From the NCBI GenBank assembly GCA_029939595.1, contig JAOZSQ010000016.1:1-38476 (forward strand): a stretch of DNA of 38,476 nucleotides. Direction: 5' to 3'. The notes below the pieces were generated by a model, which saw only the letters and a program-made list of their open reading frames with translations, had not been told where the DNA came from and made no database searches. Both the position numbers and the translations under genes were made by a program. This stretch comes from EX4572-165 sp002254885. Lineage in GTDB: Archaea > Thermoplasmatota > E2 > DHVEG-1. Of this stretch, positions 16,612 to 24,123 are shown in pieces (positions within the stretch are counted from its first letter, which is position 1; each line of letters starts with the position of its first letter).

Positions 16612-17484
16612 TCAGTTACCCCCAAGCTTCAATGTATCAACAGGACTATTATTTAGATTAAAACCTAGTTTCTCTTTTTTAATTCCTAATGCAACGCCTA
16701 AAATCTGAGTTAAATATAAAACAGGAACATCAAGAGTTTTTGCAATTGTTTTTCCTGCTTGTTCTTGTTTTGCATCAAATTGACGATGACACCATGGACA
16801 AGCATCAACAAAAACATCAAAACCATTTTCTTTTACACTTTGAAGTTTTTGCCCAGTTTTAGTTAATGCAGATTCTGGAAGATTTGCATTTAAAAGTCCT
16901 CCACAGCAGTCAAGCTTTTCTGCATAATCAAAGGTTTCAGCCCCAATTGCTTTTAGAATTGTTTCCATTTTTTGTGGATTTTCTGAATCAACCGGACGAC
17001 CAATCTCGCTAGGTCTAATTAAATGACAACCATAATGAGTGGCTACCTTAATTTTATTTAATGGATTATTAACTGCTTTTTTGATTTTATCTATTTTTAC
17101 AATATCATGTAATAAATCTACTGTATGAACAATATTGGAAGTACCTTTGTATTCTAAATTTTCATCAGCTAAAAAATTGTTAACTTTTATTTTCATTGAT
17201 GGATTAGAATCAAGGATATGTTTGCATTCACTTAATCCAAGATGACAAATTGAACAAGGTGCAAACACATCTAAACCCTCTTTTTCTGCTAATGCAAGAT
17301 TTCTTGCAGAAAGACCCAAAGCAAGCATTTCATTTACACTTTTTAATGGAGTTGAACAACATGAAAAATCTTTCATATCAACAAGTTCAATATCTAAAAG
17401 TGGTAAAACTTCTCTAATAGACATTTCATAAGCATATTGTTCCGTTTGCATAACACAGCCAGGATAAAAAACATATTTTTTCAT
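16612..17484 (-). CDS. hdrB: Heterodisulfide reductase subunit B (non-cubane Fe-S)
   Basis: A 290-residue subunit with two complete CCG domains. The first uses Cys10, Cys42-Cys43 and Cys77/Cys80; the second uses Cys153, Cys193-Cys194 and Cys229/Cys232. These are the ligands of the paired non-cubane [4Fe-4S] clusters that cleave a disulfide in methanogen HdrB. Because every cysteine is kept, the protein is probably a true disulfide (or related) reductase rather than a degenerate CCG protein. AAAGGAGA precedes the ATG at 17484. Confidence 0.92.
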   Translation of the reverse strand: MKKYVFYPGCVMQTEQYAYEMSIREVLPLLDIELVDMKDFSCCSTPLKSVNEMLALGLSARNLALAEKEGLDVFAPCSICHLGLSECKHILDSNPSMKIKVNNFLADENLEYKGTSNIVHTVDLLHDIVKIDKIKKAVNNPLNKIKVATHYGCHLIRPSEIGRPVDSENPQKMETILKAIGAETFDYAEKLDCCGGLLNANLPESALTKTGQKLQSVKENGFDVFVDACPWCHRQFDAKQEQAGKTIAKTLDVPVLYLTQILGVALGIKKEKLGFNLNNSPVDTLKLGGN

Positions 17485-17502
17485 TTGATAAATCTCCTTT
17501 AA

Positions 17503-18030
17503 TTATACCTTTTCCACTGCAATTTTAGATAAAAACATTTGAAATTTTGCGACATCTTCTGGTTTAGAAATATCTGGAAGATCCAAATCAGATCGTTTTA
17601 TTGTTTTATTATCATTAGTAGTAACTTCTTTAATGTCCTGAAGAAGCCCTATTGATAAAACTGATTGAAGCATTGTAGAATAATTACCCGGAATCTGATT
17701 TCCACGGGCAACTACCATATTTTTTAATGCAAAAATAATATCAACTGGTGCAACCTTTTGAGGACATCGTTCTCTACATTTAAAACAACTCATACATGTC
17801 CAAATCAGATCAGAATTCACCATTTCATCTATCAAACCACGTTTTAAAAGAGCAACAATTGAATGAGGTTCAAGTTCAAGCAATTTATGAGCCTCACAAC
17901 CTGAAGTGCATTTAGCACACTGGTAACAATATTCAGAAAACTCATTTTGAAGCTTTTCCAAACGATTGTTAATCTCTGTTTTTACATCTGCTTGCGATTC
18001 CGCCATAGAAGTTAAGTCAACTATACTCAA
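17503..18030 (-). CDS. hdrC: Heterodisulfide reductase subunit C (ferredoxin-like)
   Basis: A 175-residue protein with two [4Fe-4S] motifs, Cys35-38-41-45 (CYQCAKCTSGC) and Cys79-82-85-89 (CMSCFKCRERC). It carries electrons from HdrA to HdrB. The start is an unusual TTG at 18030, chosen because a full GGAGGT site (18043-18038) lies 7 nt ahead; the ATG at 18006 would lose eight residues and has no ribosome site. It is the first gene of the seven-gene hdrCBA-mvhDGA-protease operon, which is spaced or overlapped by about 20 bases or less throughout. Confidence 0.9.
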   Translation of the reverse strand: MSIVDLTSMAESQADVKTEINNRLEKLQNEFSEYCYQCAKCTSGCEAHKLLELEPHSIVALLKRGLIDEMVNSDLIWTCMSCFKCRERCPQKVAPVDIIFALKNMVVARGNQIPGNYSTMLQSVLSIGLLQDIKEVTTNDNKTIKRSDLDLPDISKPEDVAKFQMFLSKIAVEKV

Positions 18031-18037
18031 ATGGATT

Positions 18038-18043
18038 ACCTCC
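18038..18043 (-). promoter_or_regulatory. Strong ribosome binding site fixing the TTG start of hdrC
   Basis: GGAGGT on the minus strand, 7 nt ahead of the TTG at 18030. It is one of the best Shine-Dalgarno matches in the window, and it decides in favour of the non-ATG start. Confidence 0.7.
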
Positions 18044-18919
18044 TAAATATATTAAATTTACAACCTTTTTAACTAATATTTCCAAATGTATATTTGCTCT
18101 CAACATTGAGAAATACATTAAATTCATCAGATTGTATTCCACTTTTATTATGAATAATCCCTTTATAAAATCTACTGAATCAACAGATAGAAACAATTTA
18201 AATAAAAAATGATTATGTATTGGGCAATTAGATGTAGTTTTGTTCCTTTTTTAGATGATTCAGGTGTTAAGATTGAGGGTTAAGATTATTGTCAATAAAT
18301 GTAATCTTAAAATTTAGAAGAGACTATTTATTTTTGGAAAAAATTCAATGAAGGCAACATTTAGAAAAAATTATTTTTATGATTGATTACATATAATATT
18401 TATTATTCTGGGGGAACCTTGATGACGCGTTCAACAGTGGAAGATGTTTTCTAGTTAAACTAATAGAGAGATAATGTAGACATAATTTTCACTAATATCT
18501 ACCATTCCATAATCTGCAATAGTCACAATTTGAATGCTCGATATTAAAAGAATTGATATTACTTCGATTAAAGGAATCATTGTTTTCATTTAATTCCCAG
18601 CCATTAATTAAAATATCTTTATTTAATAAAAATCTAATGTTAATGTATTTAGTTCAAACTACTAAGGTGATAACCTGAGTTTCGCACATAGTTCTAGAAT
18701 TTGTACATATTTTTGATTAGGAATTATTTCGCACTTGGCATTTTTTCATCTTTTTCTGACTGTTGATTGTTTGTAAAATCCTTCATCCGGGTTCTTTTTG
18801 ACAGAAAATAAGGGCGATAAGTGAATCATTCTAATCTGAAATAAATATGATTATAATCAGATAAATCAATTATAAGAAGTTTGATTCTTAAACTAATGAG
18901 ATACTTTTGATATTAATTA
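18044..18919. other. Long intergenic region with one possible small gene
   Basis: About 880 AT-rich bases between hdrC and the large M14 peptidase gene. It holds the palindrome CTCAA-CA-TTGAG (18099-18110), upstream of the hdr operon. It also has a 9-bp perfect inverted repeat TTAAGATTA/TAATCTTAA (18280-18288 and 18302-18310), preceded by a direct repeat of GTTAAGATT. A 10-bp palindrome GATTATAATC lies at 18849-18858, and one signal-peptide-like frame at 18455-18589. No tRNA, transposase or longer coding frame was found. Confidence 0.5.
18455..18589 (-). CDS. Possible small secreted peptide or gene remnant
   Basis: A 44-codon frame starting MKTMIPLIEVISILLISS, which looks like a signal peptide with a likely cleavage near IVTIA-DYG, and then only about 19 residues before a TAA. 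A weak GGGA lies 5 nt before the ATG, and AT-rich TATA-like DNA lies about 35-45 bp upstream. It may be the 5' fragment of a lost secreted-protein gene or a real short peptide. Chance cannot be excluded. Confidence 0.25.
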   Translation of the reverse strand: MKTMIPLIEVISILLISSIQIVTIADYGMVDISENYVYIISLLV

Positions 18920-19381
18920 TCACCAAAGCCAATTAACCTTGAACGTGAACTCATACATTGTTGGCAAATCACGCCACAGACCGCCTCCATCTCTTGTGAA
19001 CCAGAAAGCACCATCATCGTATTGATTATCAAAGGCATATCCCCATTCATAACCAAAACTTGTGGTCACACCACTTGGTGCTGGCGGTATAACGATATAA
19101 TACTCAACATCTGGCTCCGTGTAAATATCGGTGGGCACATTTAACCAATTCCAATTAGTTGATAATTCTTCTGGAGTAAATACTGTTGAGTCAAGTAAAA
19201 CTCCATCAGGACTATTCTTACGTAGTTCGACTATTAAATCAAATTCAGGAACACCAAATACTCGTAAAAAAACATCAATCGAATTTATGATATCATATTC
19301 AGGGGTGAAACTCTGGGCTCCTGCCCAATCACCATCTACTGCATGCCTTATTGGAAATCCACGGTCAAATGATGTCTGTTC
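18920..19381 (-). repeat. Shared C-terminal module, copy 1
   Basis: Codes for residues 630-782 of the M14 peptidase. It matches the partial gene at 37983-38476 closely: the 21 residues beginning FDRGFPIRHAVDG are identical, and 45 of 50 residues match by hand count across the stretch from PPAPSGVTTSF to MYEFTF. The DNA is also clearly similar. See the matching entry at the right edge. Confidence 0.9.
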
Positions 19382-21268
19382 AAGAGATGGAGGAGGGGGA
19401 CCTACAACTACATAGACATCAACACCAAACACACCAGAACCACCATTTGAAGAAATTACGATATCATAATGATGACTGCCTGCAGACATTCCTGTTGTAT
19501 CAATATCAACTGTTATACTGTCATGTTCACCAGTTGAATTACCTTGAATTGGGGTGACCTCTATCCAATCGCATGTTTCAATCATTGAATAATTTAACAA
19601 AACAGCATTGCCATTCCATATTTGAAACTGGGTTGTATTTGTTTCATTTTGTGTTAAAATTCCTGCATAATAAGATGTAGGGCTGTATAATAGTTGAGGT
19701 TCGTTTCCACAATTGGTTATTGCCACAGCATCTATGTCGCAACCTGGGTTTTGTTCATACTGATCGCCATCATAATCATCACGGATTTTTACAAATCTAG
19801 CCCAATCAATTGATCCATCTTCTAAATCAAAAGTTGTTGTTCCAAAACCAGATCCAAGATCTATCCAAGGTCCATCCCATGTTTTTGAGACATGAACATG
19901 ATATCCATCATCTGATCCATCACCCTCATATATCGTAAAATCATCAGTTTCAGGTTCATTAACAATATGATCATTCATATCTAGGACAGTAACACCTCCA
20001 ATACCTAATGATGAGCAAATGCCATCAGGTGCTCCAAGTGCAGAAATTGCTTCTGTTGGATTATTTTGAAAGTTATTTGGATATCCATAAGCATCAATGT
20101 ATCGTACCATAGTTATTTGATGAGCATAATAATTATTTGCTCTATCTAATGAGACATTAAAAAAAGTTGAAACAGATGAGTTTTGAACCTGAATTAAATG
20201 TATTTGTGTTTCATATCCATTTGCAGTGAAATGAACAGTATAGTTACCAGGTAATAATAATCGATGATAATCACCAATCTTAGGGTCTGTAAAACAAGGC
20301 CAATACGCTTGTTCAATCCATACTGTTGCATTGATTGGTTCACCAGTTATATTATCTGTAACAATGCCAGTTAGACCGATATCTGATGCCTCAATAATCT
20401 CAATCATTGCCTGTTGATTTTGATTCCAAGTTGCAGGAATATTAGAATTATTTGTCTCAATCGTCCAATCAATATCTCCACGGCATCCATAACTGAAATC
20501 ATTTGTGTCTCCTCGTGTCTGATACCAATCATATCCTTCAACAACCCAATATCCATTATGTGATCCATATTGCTCAGATAATTGATCTATGAGGTCATGA
20601 TCAACAGCAGGATCACCTTTATAATTCCATAAATAATTCACTACATCACCTGCTGTATGAAATGAAAGTGAGACGACAAAATTGTTATCCAATGCGTTTT
20701 CCCTAATGACTTGTGTTTCAGGTTGAGTGAAACATTCAGCATAAACATTCCACATAAAACCATAATCTCGGTTAAGATCAATACCATTTGCATTGTATCT
20801 AGAACCTGCTTCTCTACCATCAGGATTTACTAATGGAATGATCCAAATCTCATGATTATCAACTAGACCCTTAATTGTACTATTGCTTGTATAGTTCTCC
20901 GTAAGATACCAAGCTAATAAAAGAGGAAGTTCAACAGACATATATTCATCTCCATGATGAGCACCACAAATTCTAACTTCCGGTTCAAATTCCTCAATAT
21001 CGGGATTATTAGTGATTTTAAGCCCCCATATAGTTCGTCCCTCTACACTCTCACCAAGATCATAGAGATTAGCTATCTCTGGATATGTTGAAGCGATTTG
21101 CTGTAACTCAGAAGTTGTTGAATCATAATCATGGAAATCTTCTTTGTTTTTTCCGACATTATAATTCTTCGAATCTTCTGCATGCATTGATAGTCCAAAG
21201 AGACTTGTTGAAATTAACAAGAAAAATATTATTCTAACAAGAATTTTTTTATTATTCATTAAAATCAT
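18920..21268 (-). CDS. Secreted M14 zinc carboxypeptidase, multidomain
   Basis: A 782-residue exported enzyme. The signal peptide covers about residues 1-30. The carboxypeptidase domain (about 45-292) has zinc ligands His105 and Glu108 (HHGDE) and His204 (SFHTAGD), substrate residues in NPDGRE and DLNRDYG, and catalytic Glu271 (WTIETN). Then come a carboxypeptidase regulatory-like beta domain (about 297-375), a beta module with AISALGAPDG (about 385-520), a BACON-like domain (about 525-622), a proline hinge (PPPPS) and a C-terminal module (630-782). That last module recurs in the partial gene at the right edge of the window. No membrane anchor is visible. A TATA-like stretch near 21287-21300 suggests a leaderless start. 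It likely trims peptides outside the cell. Confidence 0.85.
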   Translation of the reverse strand: MILMNNKKILVRIIFFLLISTSLFGLSMHAEDSKNYNVGKNKEDFHDYDSTTSELQQIASTYPEIANLYDLGESVEGRTIWGLKITNNPDIEEFEPEVRICGAHHGDEYMSVELPLLLAWYLTENYTSNSTIKGLVDNHEIWIIPLVNPDGREAGSRYNANGIDLNRDYGFMWNVYAECFTQPETQVIRENALDNNFVVSLSFHTAGDVVNYLWNYKGDPAVDHDLIDQLSEQYGSHNGYWVVEGYDWYQTRGDTNDFSYGCRGDIDWTIETNNSNIPATWNQNQQAMIEIIEASDIGLTGIVTDNITGEPINATVWIEQAYWPCFTDPKIGDYHRLLLPGNYTVHFTANGYETQIHLIQVQNSSVSTFFNVSLDRANNYYAHQITMVRYIDAYGYPNNFQNNPTEAISALGAPDGICSSLGIGGVTVLDMNDHIVNEPETDDFTIYEGDGSDDGYHVHVSKTWDGPWIDLGSGFGTTTFDLEDGSIDWARFVKIRDDYDGDQYEQNPGCDIDAVAITNCGNEPQLLYSPTSYYAGILTQNETNTTQFQIWNGNAVLLNYSMIETCDWIEVTPIQGNSTGEHDSITVDIDTTGMSAGSHHYDIVISSNGGSGVFGVDVYVVVGPPPPSLEQTSFDRGFPIRHAVDGDWAGAQSFTPEYDIINSIDVFLRVFGVPEFDLIVELRKNSPDGVLLDSTVFTPEELSTNWNWLNVPTDIYTEPDVEYYIVIPPAPSGVTTSFGYEWGYAFDNQYDDGAFWFTRDGGGLWRDLPTMYEFTFKVNWLW

Positions 21269-21286
21269 TAATATTTAATATAATTA

Positions 21287-21300
21287 AGACTTATTTAATG
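21287..21300 (-). promoter_or_regulatory. TATA box of the large M14 peptidase gene
   Basis: AAACATTAAATAAG on the minus strand is centred about 25 bp before the ATG at 21268. This suggests a leaderless message starting at or near that codon rather than at the ATG three codons later. Prediction only. Confidence 0.35.
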
Positions 21301-21445
21301 TTTACTAAAAGTGTCTCTAATAACAGATTAATTAGTTGGTCAAGCAAAAATATCTTTGTATCAATATTAATAAAAAAAGAAAGAGAGAGGATGAGTTTTG
21401 AAAGAATCAAAACTAAAATCTACTGTTTTAATATCCATATGTTCT

Positions 21446-21497
21446 TTTCTATCGTTTTTAAACTCTATTTGCGAAAAAAAGCTAAGAACGATAGAAA
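21446..21497. repeat. Long-arm inverted repeat between two minus-strand genes
   Basis: TTTCTATCGTTTTT (21446-21459) pairs with AAGAACGATAGAAA (21484-21497) over 14 bp with one mismatch, loop 24 nt. It starts 34 nt past the stop of the dehydratase-family gene and lies upstream of the M14 gene, so it may stabilise or end the first transcript. There is no clean T tract after it. Confidence 0.45.
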
Positions 21498-21530
21498 TGT
21501 AATATATCTAGTTATATATATCCAATATCT

Positions 21531-22991
21531 CTATCTTTTCTTTGATTCAACAATGATTTCCTCATCGATATCTGCGATGTTTCTAGCAAGTTTTATTAAA
21601 TGATTCATATCACTTTTTACATTGATTAGCATTTTAGCACCATCTGGTGATCCACCACCATGCATACACCCTGGAACTCCTGCACCTAGTGTAAGCCATT
21701 CAATGAAACGGGCGATTTTTGCACGTGTTTCACCTGAACAATTCGCTTTAAGATATTTTTTCAAAAGATCACCATATCTAGGATCATTAAGGTCCTTGTA
21801 TGATGGGAGACATCCTGTTTCACCAATGCCACCTGCGATATCTTGAACAAGTCTTTTTGTTTCATATGGAAGAGTTGCAACATGGACCTTGTTTACATTT
21901 GATAAAAGCTGATTAGGTATCCACATACCAGAAGGATGTTTTGAACCAAGGACACTTGCTGCAATACCCATGCCAAATGTTGTTTCATTGTTAATTATCA
22001 TTTGTGTAATTTTTTCTTTGAATACTTTTTCAGAAAGACCATTTGCTTGTGCCATGAGGGCAGAAGCACCAATCATTACATCGCCTTGACCTGCGACACA
22101 TCCACCAATTGCAGCACGATACGGTGCAACAAAGTTCATAACAGCATTTAATGCAAATTGATACTCACCACACATAAACACTCGGTCATTTGGAATAAAC
22201 ACATCATCAAAAAGAAGATAAGCCTGTGTGATTCCTCCATGTTCAACTGGGATATCAAATCCTTCCTCTAATTCTCTCACATCTGACGGGTGACGTGTTT
22301 CAACAATCGTTAAATTATCAATATCTCTTGGTATTACAAAGGAAACCACATACTCTTTATCTTCCTTACGATAGCCGGTTCCGGGCATTATAAAAATCTC
22401 ATTAGCAGCAGCAACACCACAAATCATTACTTTTGCACCGCGAACAACTATACCCTCATTTTTTTCTTCAACAACATGAAGGTTCATATCAGGATCAGCT
22501 TGTTTTGAGGATGATTTTGTTCTATCTCCTTTCGGATCAGTTAAAGCACCGGCTATTGCAATATCACGTTCTTGCGCATCTTTTAACCATGTTTTCAATC
22601 GAGAGTGATATGATGTTTGAAGTTCTTTATCAATATCATATGTTGCAGCCCACATTGCATTTAACGCATTGAACCCTGCACAACGTCCCCCTGTACAGGT
22701 ACCTGTGATATTAAACATTAAACGTTTCATTTTGCAATTTGCGATCATATCTTCTGAATTTTTTAGGATGGAAAGATAACGGACAACCGGTTTTTTTGAT
22801 AGAAGCGATGTAGTTGTAAGAATCGTTTTATATTCCTCTTTTAAAGCTGCATCAAAAATTTGACCATGACCTTCAACGGTTCTTTTTGTTACTGGATCTG
22901 TTGTTACATCTGAAATAAGTTTTCCAAATTTGTAGATATTGGGTCTCATCTGTTGTAAAGATTTTTTATATTCATAGGATGTCTTCATCAT
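21531..22991 (-). CDS. 4-hydroxybutyryl-CoA dehydratase / HpaB-family flavoprotein
   Basis: A 486-residue protein of the family that includes 4-hydroxybutyryl-CoA dehydratase (FAD plus [4Fe-4S]) and 4-hydroxyphenylacetate 3-hydroxylase. The acyl-CoA-dehydrogenase-like fold shows in VMICGVAAANEIFIMPG and LLFDDVFIPNDRVFM, and the C-terminal MHGGGSPDGAK matches the dehydratase group. Cys99, Cys104 and Cys298 sit almost exactly where the clostridial enzyme has cluster ligands Cys99, Cys103 and Cys299. The fourth ligand, His292, appears as Tyr291, the catalytic Tyr296 as Ile295, and the first Cys pair is one residue wider. The substrate is therefore uncertain. It stands alone and has no oxygenase context. 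Start ATG 22991, or 22988. Confidence 0.75.
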   Translation of the reverse strand: MMKTSYEYKKSLQQMRPNIYKFGKLISDVTTDPVTKRTVEGHGQIFDAALKEEYKTILTTTSLLSKKPVVRYLSILKNSEDMIANCKMKRLMFNITGTCTGGRCAGFNALNAMWAATYDIDKELQTSYHSRLKTWLKDAQERDIAIAGALTDPKGDRTKSSSKQADPDMNLHVVEEKNEGIVVRGAKVMICGVAAANEIFIMPGTGYRKEDKEYVVSFVIPRDIDNLTIVETRHPSDVRELEEGFDIPVEHGGITQAYLLFDDVFIPNDRVFMCGEYQFALNAVMNFVAPYRAAIGGCVAGQGDVMIGASALMAQANGLSEKVFKEKITQMIINNETTFGMGIAASVLGSKHPSGMWIPNQLLSNVNKVHVATLPYETKRLVQDIAGGIGETGCLPSYKDLNDPRYGDLLKKYLKANCSGETRAKIARFIEWLTLGAGVPGCMHGGGSPDGAKMLINVKSDMNHLIKLARNIADIDEEIIVESKKR

Positions 22992-23178
22992 ATCAACTCA
23001 AATGATTACATGAATATGCAATGTTCATTTAATATTTATCAAAAAAAGATTAAAAAAATCGAATTTAACTTGTTTTGTGGAATATTTCGAAAACTATGTA
23101 ATTGATAGAAACATTTCAAAATGAAAATCTGAACTAAATCAATCAGATTAATAAAAATTACGGGTGAGGAGAAAAAAC

Positions 23179-23982
23179 ATGAAAAAAGAACAGATTTTAG
23201 GAATAATCGCAGGAATTGTATTTTTTAGTATTATCATTTTAGCATTATCAGCAGTTACTATTCCCGCAGGTCATGTTGGATTACATGATCTATTTGGTCA
23301 AGTATCTGAAACTGAGATGCAACCAGGACTTCATTTTAAAAATCCTCTTGCAAGTGTTCATAAAATGAGTGTGAAAACACAACAATATTCAATGAGTGGC
23401 GGAGATGCAATAAATGCTTTAACAAAAGAAGGATTAACGGTTTCTTTGGATCTCACAGTTTTATATAAGCTCAATCCAGGAAGTGCTGATGAGATATTTA
23501 CAACGATTGGGGAAGAATATGTGGATGTTATTGTGCGACCTCAAATTCGAACAGCTATAAGAGAAATGATAGCAAATTATGATGCAAAAGAACTTTATTC
23601 AGAGGCAAGAGAAACAATTGCAACAGAAATAGCAATAAAGTTGGAACCAGAACTTGGATCAAGAAGTATAATCCTTGAAAAAGTACTACTAAGAAACATA
23701 CAGCTCCCAAGTCAACTTGTTGATTCTATAGAACAAAAACTTGTTGCTGAACAAGAAGCAGAAAGAATGGAGTTTGTTCTTCAAAAAGAATCACAAGAAT
23801 CACAACGAAAGGTTATAGAGGCAGAAGGGATAAAAGATTCAACAATGATTGTACAAGAAGGACTATCAAAAAGCCCTGAATATCTTACTTATCTATGGTT
23901 ACAAAAACTCGAAAATCATGAATCAGTTGTATATGTAGTTGAAGGAAACATGGGCCTTCCAATGTTTACAAAAGATATATAG
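23179..23982 (+). CDS. Prohibitin-like SPFH/Band 7 membrane protein
   Basis: A 267-residue protein with one N-terminal membrane helix (about residues 6-27). A Band 7 domain (about 30-190) follows, with IPAGHVGLHDLFGQV and the strand LTVSLDLTVLYKLNP. Next is a charged helical region rich in Glu and Gln (about 190-230) that should form a coiled coil. Such proteins build ring-like scaffolds on membranes, often with a membrane protease, but no partner is adjacent. The ATG at 23179 is used because GAGGAG at 23166-23171 is 7 nt ahead; the in-frame GTG at 23164 is part of that site. It ends with TAG followed at once by TAA. Confidence 0.85.
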   Translation: MKKEQILGIIAGIVFFSIIILALSAVTIPAGHVGLHDLFGQVSETEMQPGLHFKNPLASVHKMSVKTQQYSMSGGDAINALTKEGLTVSLDLTVLYKLNPGSADEIFTTIGEEYVDVIVRPQIRTAIREMIANYDAKELYSEARETIATEIAIKLEPELGSRSIILEKVLLRNIQLPSQLVDSIEQKLVAEQEAERMEFVLQKESQESQRKVIEAEGIKDSTMIVQEGLSKSPEYLTYLWLQKLENHESVVYVVEGNMGLPMFTKDI

Positions 23983-23995
23983 TAATGAATAGGCG

Positions 23996-24011
23996 ATATT
24001 TTTCAAAATAT
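23996..24011. repeat. Inverted repeat after the Band 7 gene
   Basis: ATATTTT-TC-AAAATAT, perfect 7-bp arms, beginning 14 nt past the Band 7 stop codon. It may be part of a termination region; the AT-only stem is weak. Confidence 0.35.
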
Positions 24012-24054
24012 TGCAAAAAACAAAAAATTATTCAAAACCACTAGCAAAAATTGT

Positions 24055-24070
24055 TATTTTGGCCAAAATA
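24055..24070. promoter_or_regulatory. 16-bp perfect palindrome upstream of a TATA box
   Basis: TATTTTGG|CCAAAATA, an exact palindrome, lies 12 bp upstream of the TATA-like TTTATATA (24083-24090) that serves the secreted-protein gene at 24124. Position and symmetry suit a dimeric regulator's operator. No regulator is encoded nearby, so this is inference. Confidence 0.4.
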
Positions 24071-24082
24071 TTCATAGATTAA

Positions 24083-24090
24083 TTTATATA
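24083..24090 (+). promoter_or_regulatory. TATA box of the secreted-protein gene
   Basis: TTTATATA is centred about 37 bp before the ATG at 24124. A start site 25-27 bp downstream leaves a leader of about 11 nt that still holds the GAGGT ribosome site at 24114-24118. Confidence 0.45.
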
Positions 24091-24123
24091 AAACAAAACA
24101 TCTTGATTAATTTGAGGTAAAAT

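Noticed and set aside
18420..18455. Possible C/D box small RNA starting TTGATGA
   Set aside because: The C-box-like heptamer is imperfect, and no CUGA D box was found at a suitable distance.
21298..21603. Plus-strand 101-codon frame
   Set aside because: It overlaps the 3' end of the dehydratase-family gene on the other strand and spans the inverted repeat. The composition is low-complexity, and it has no ribosome site or recognisable motif.
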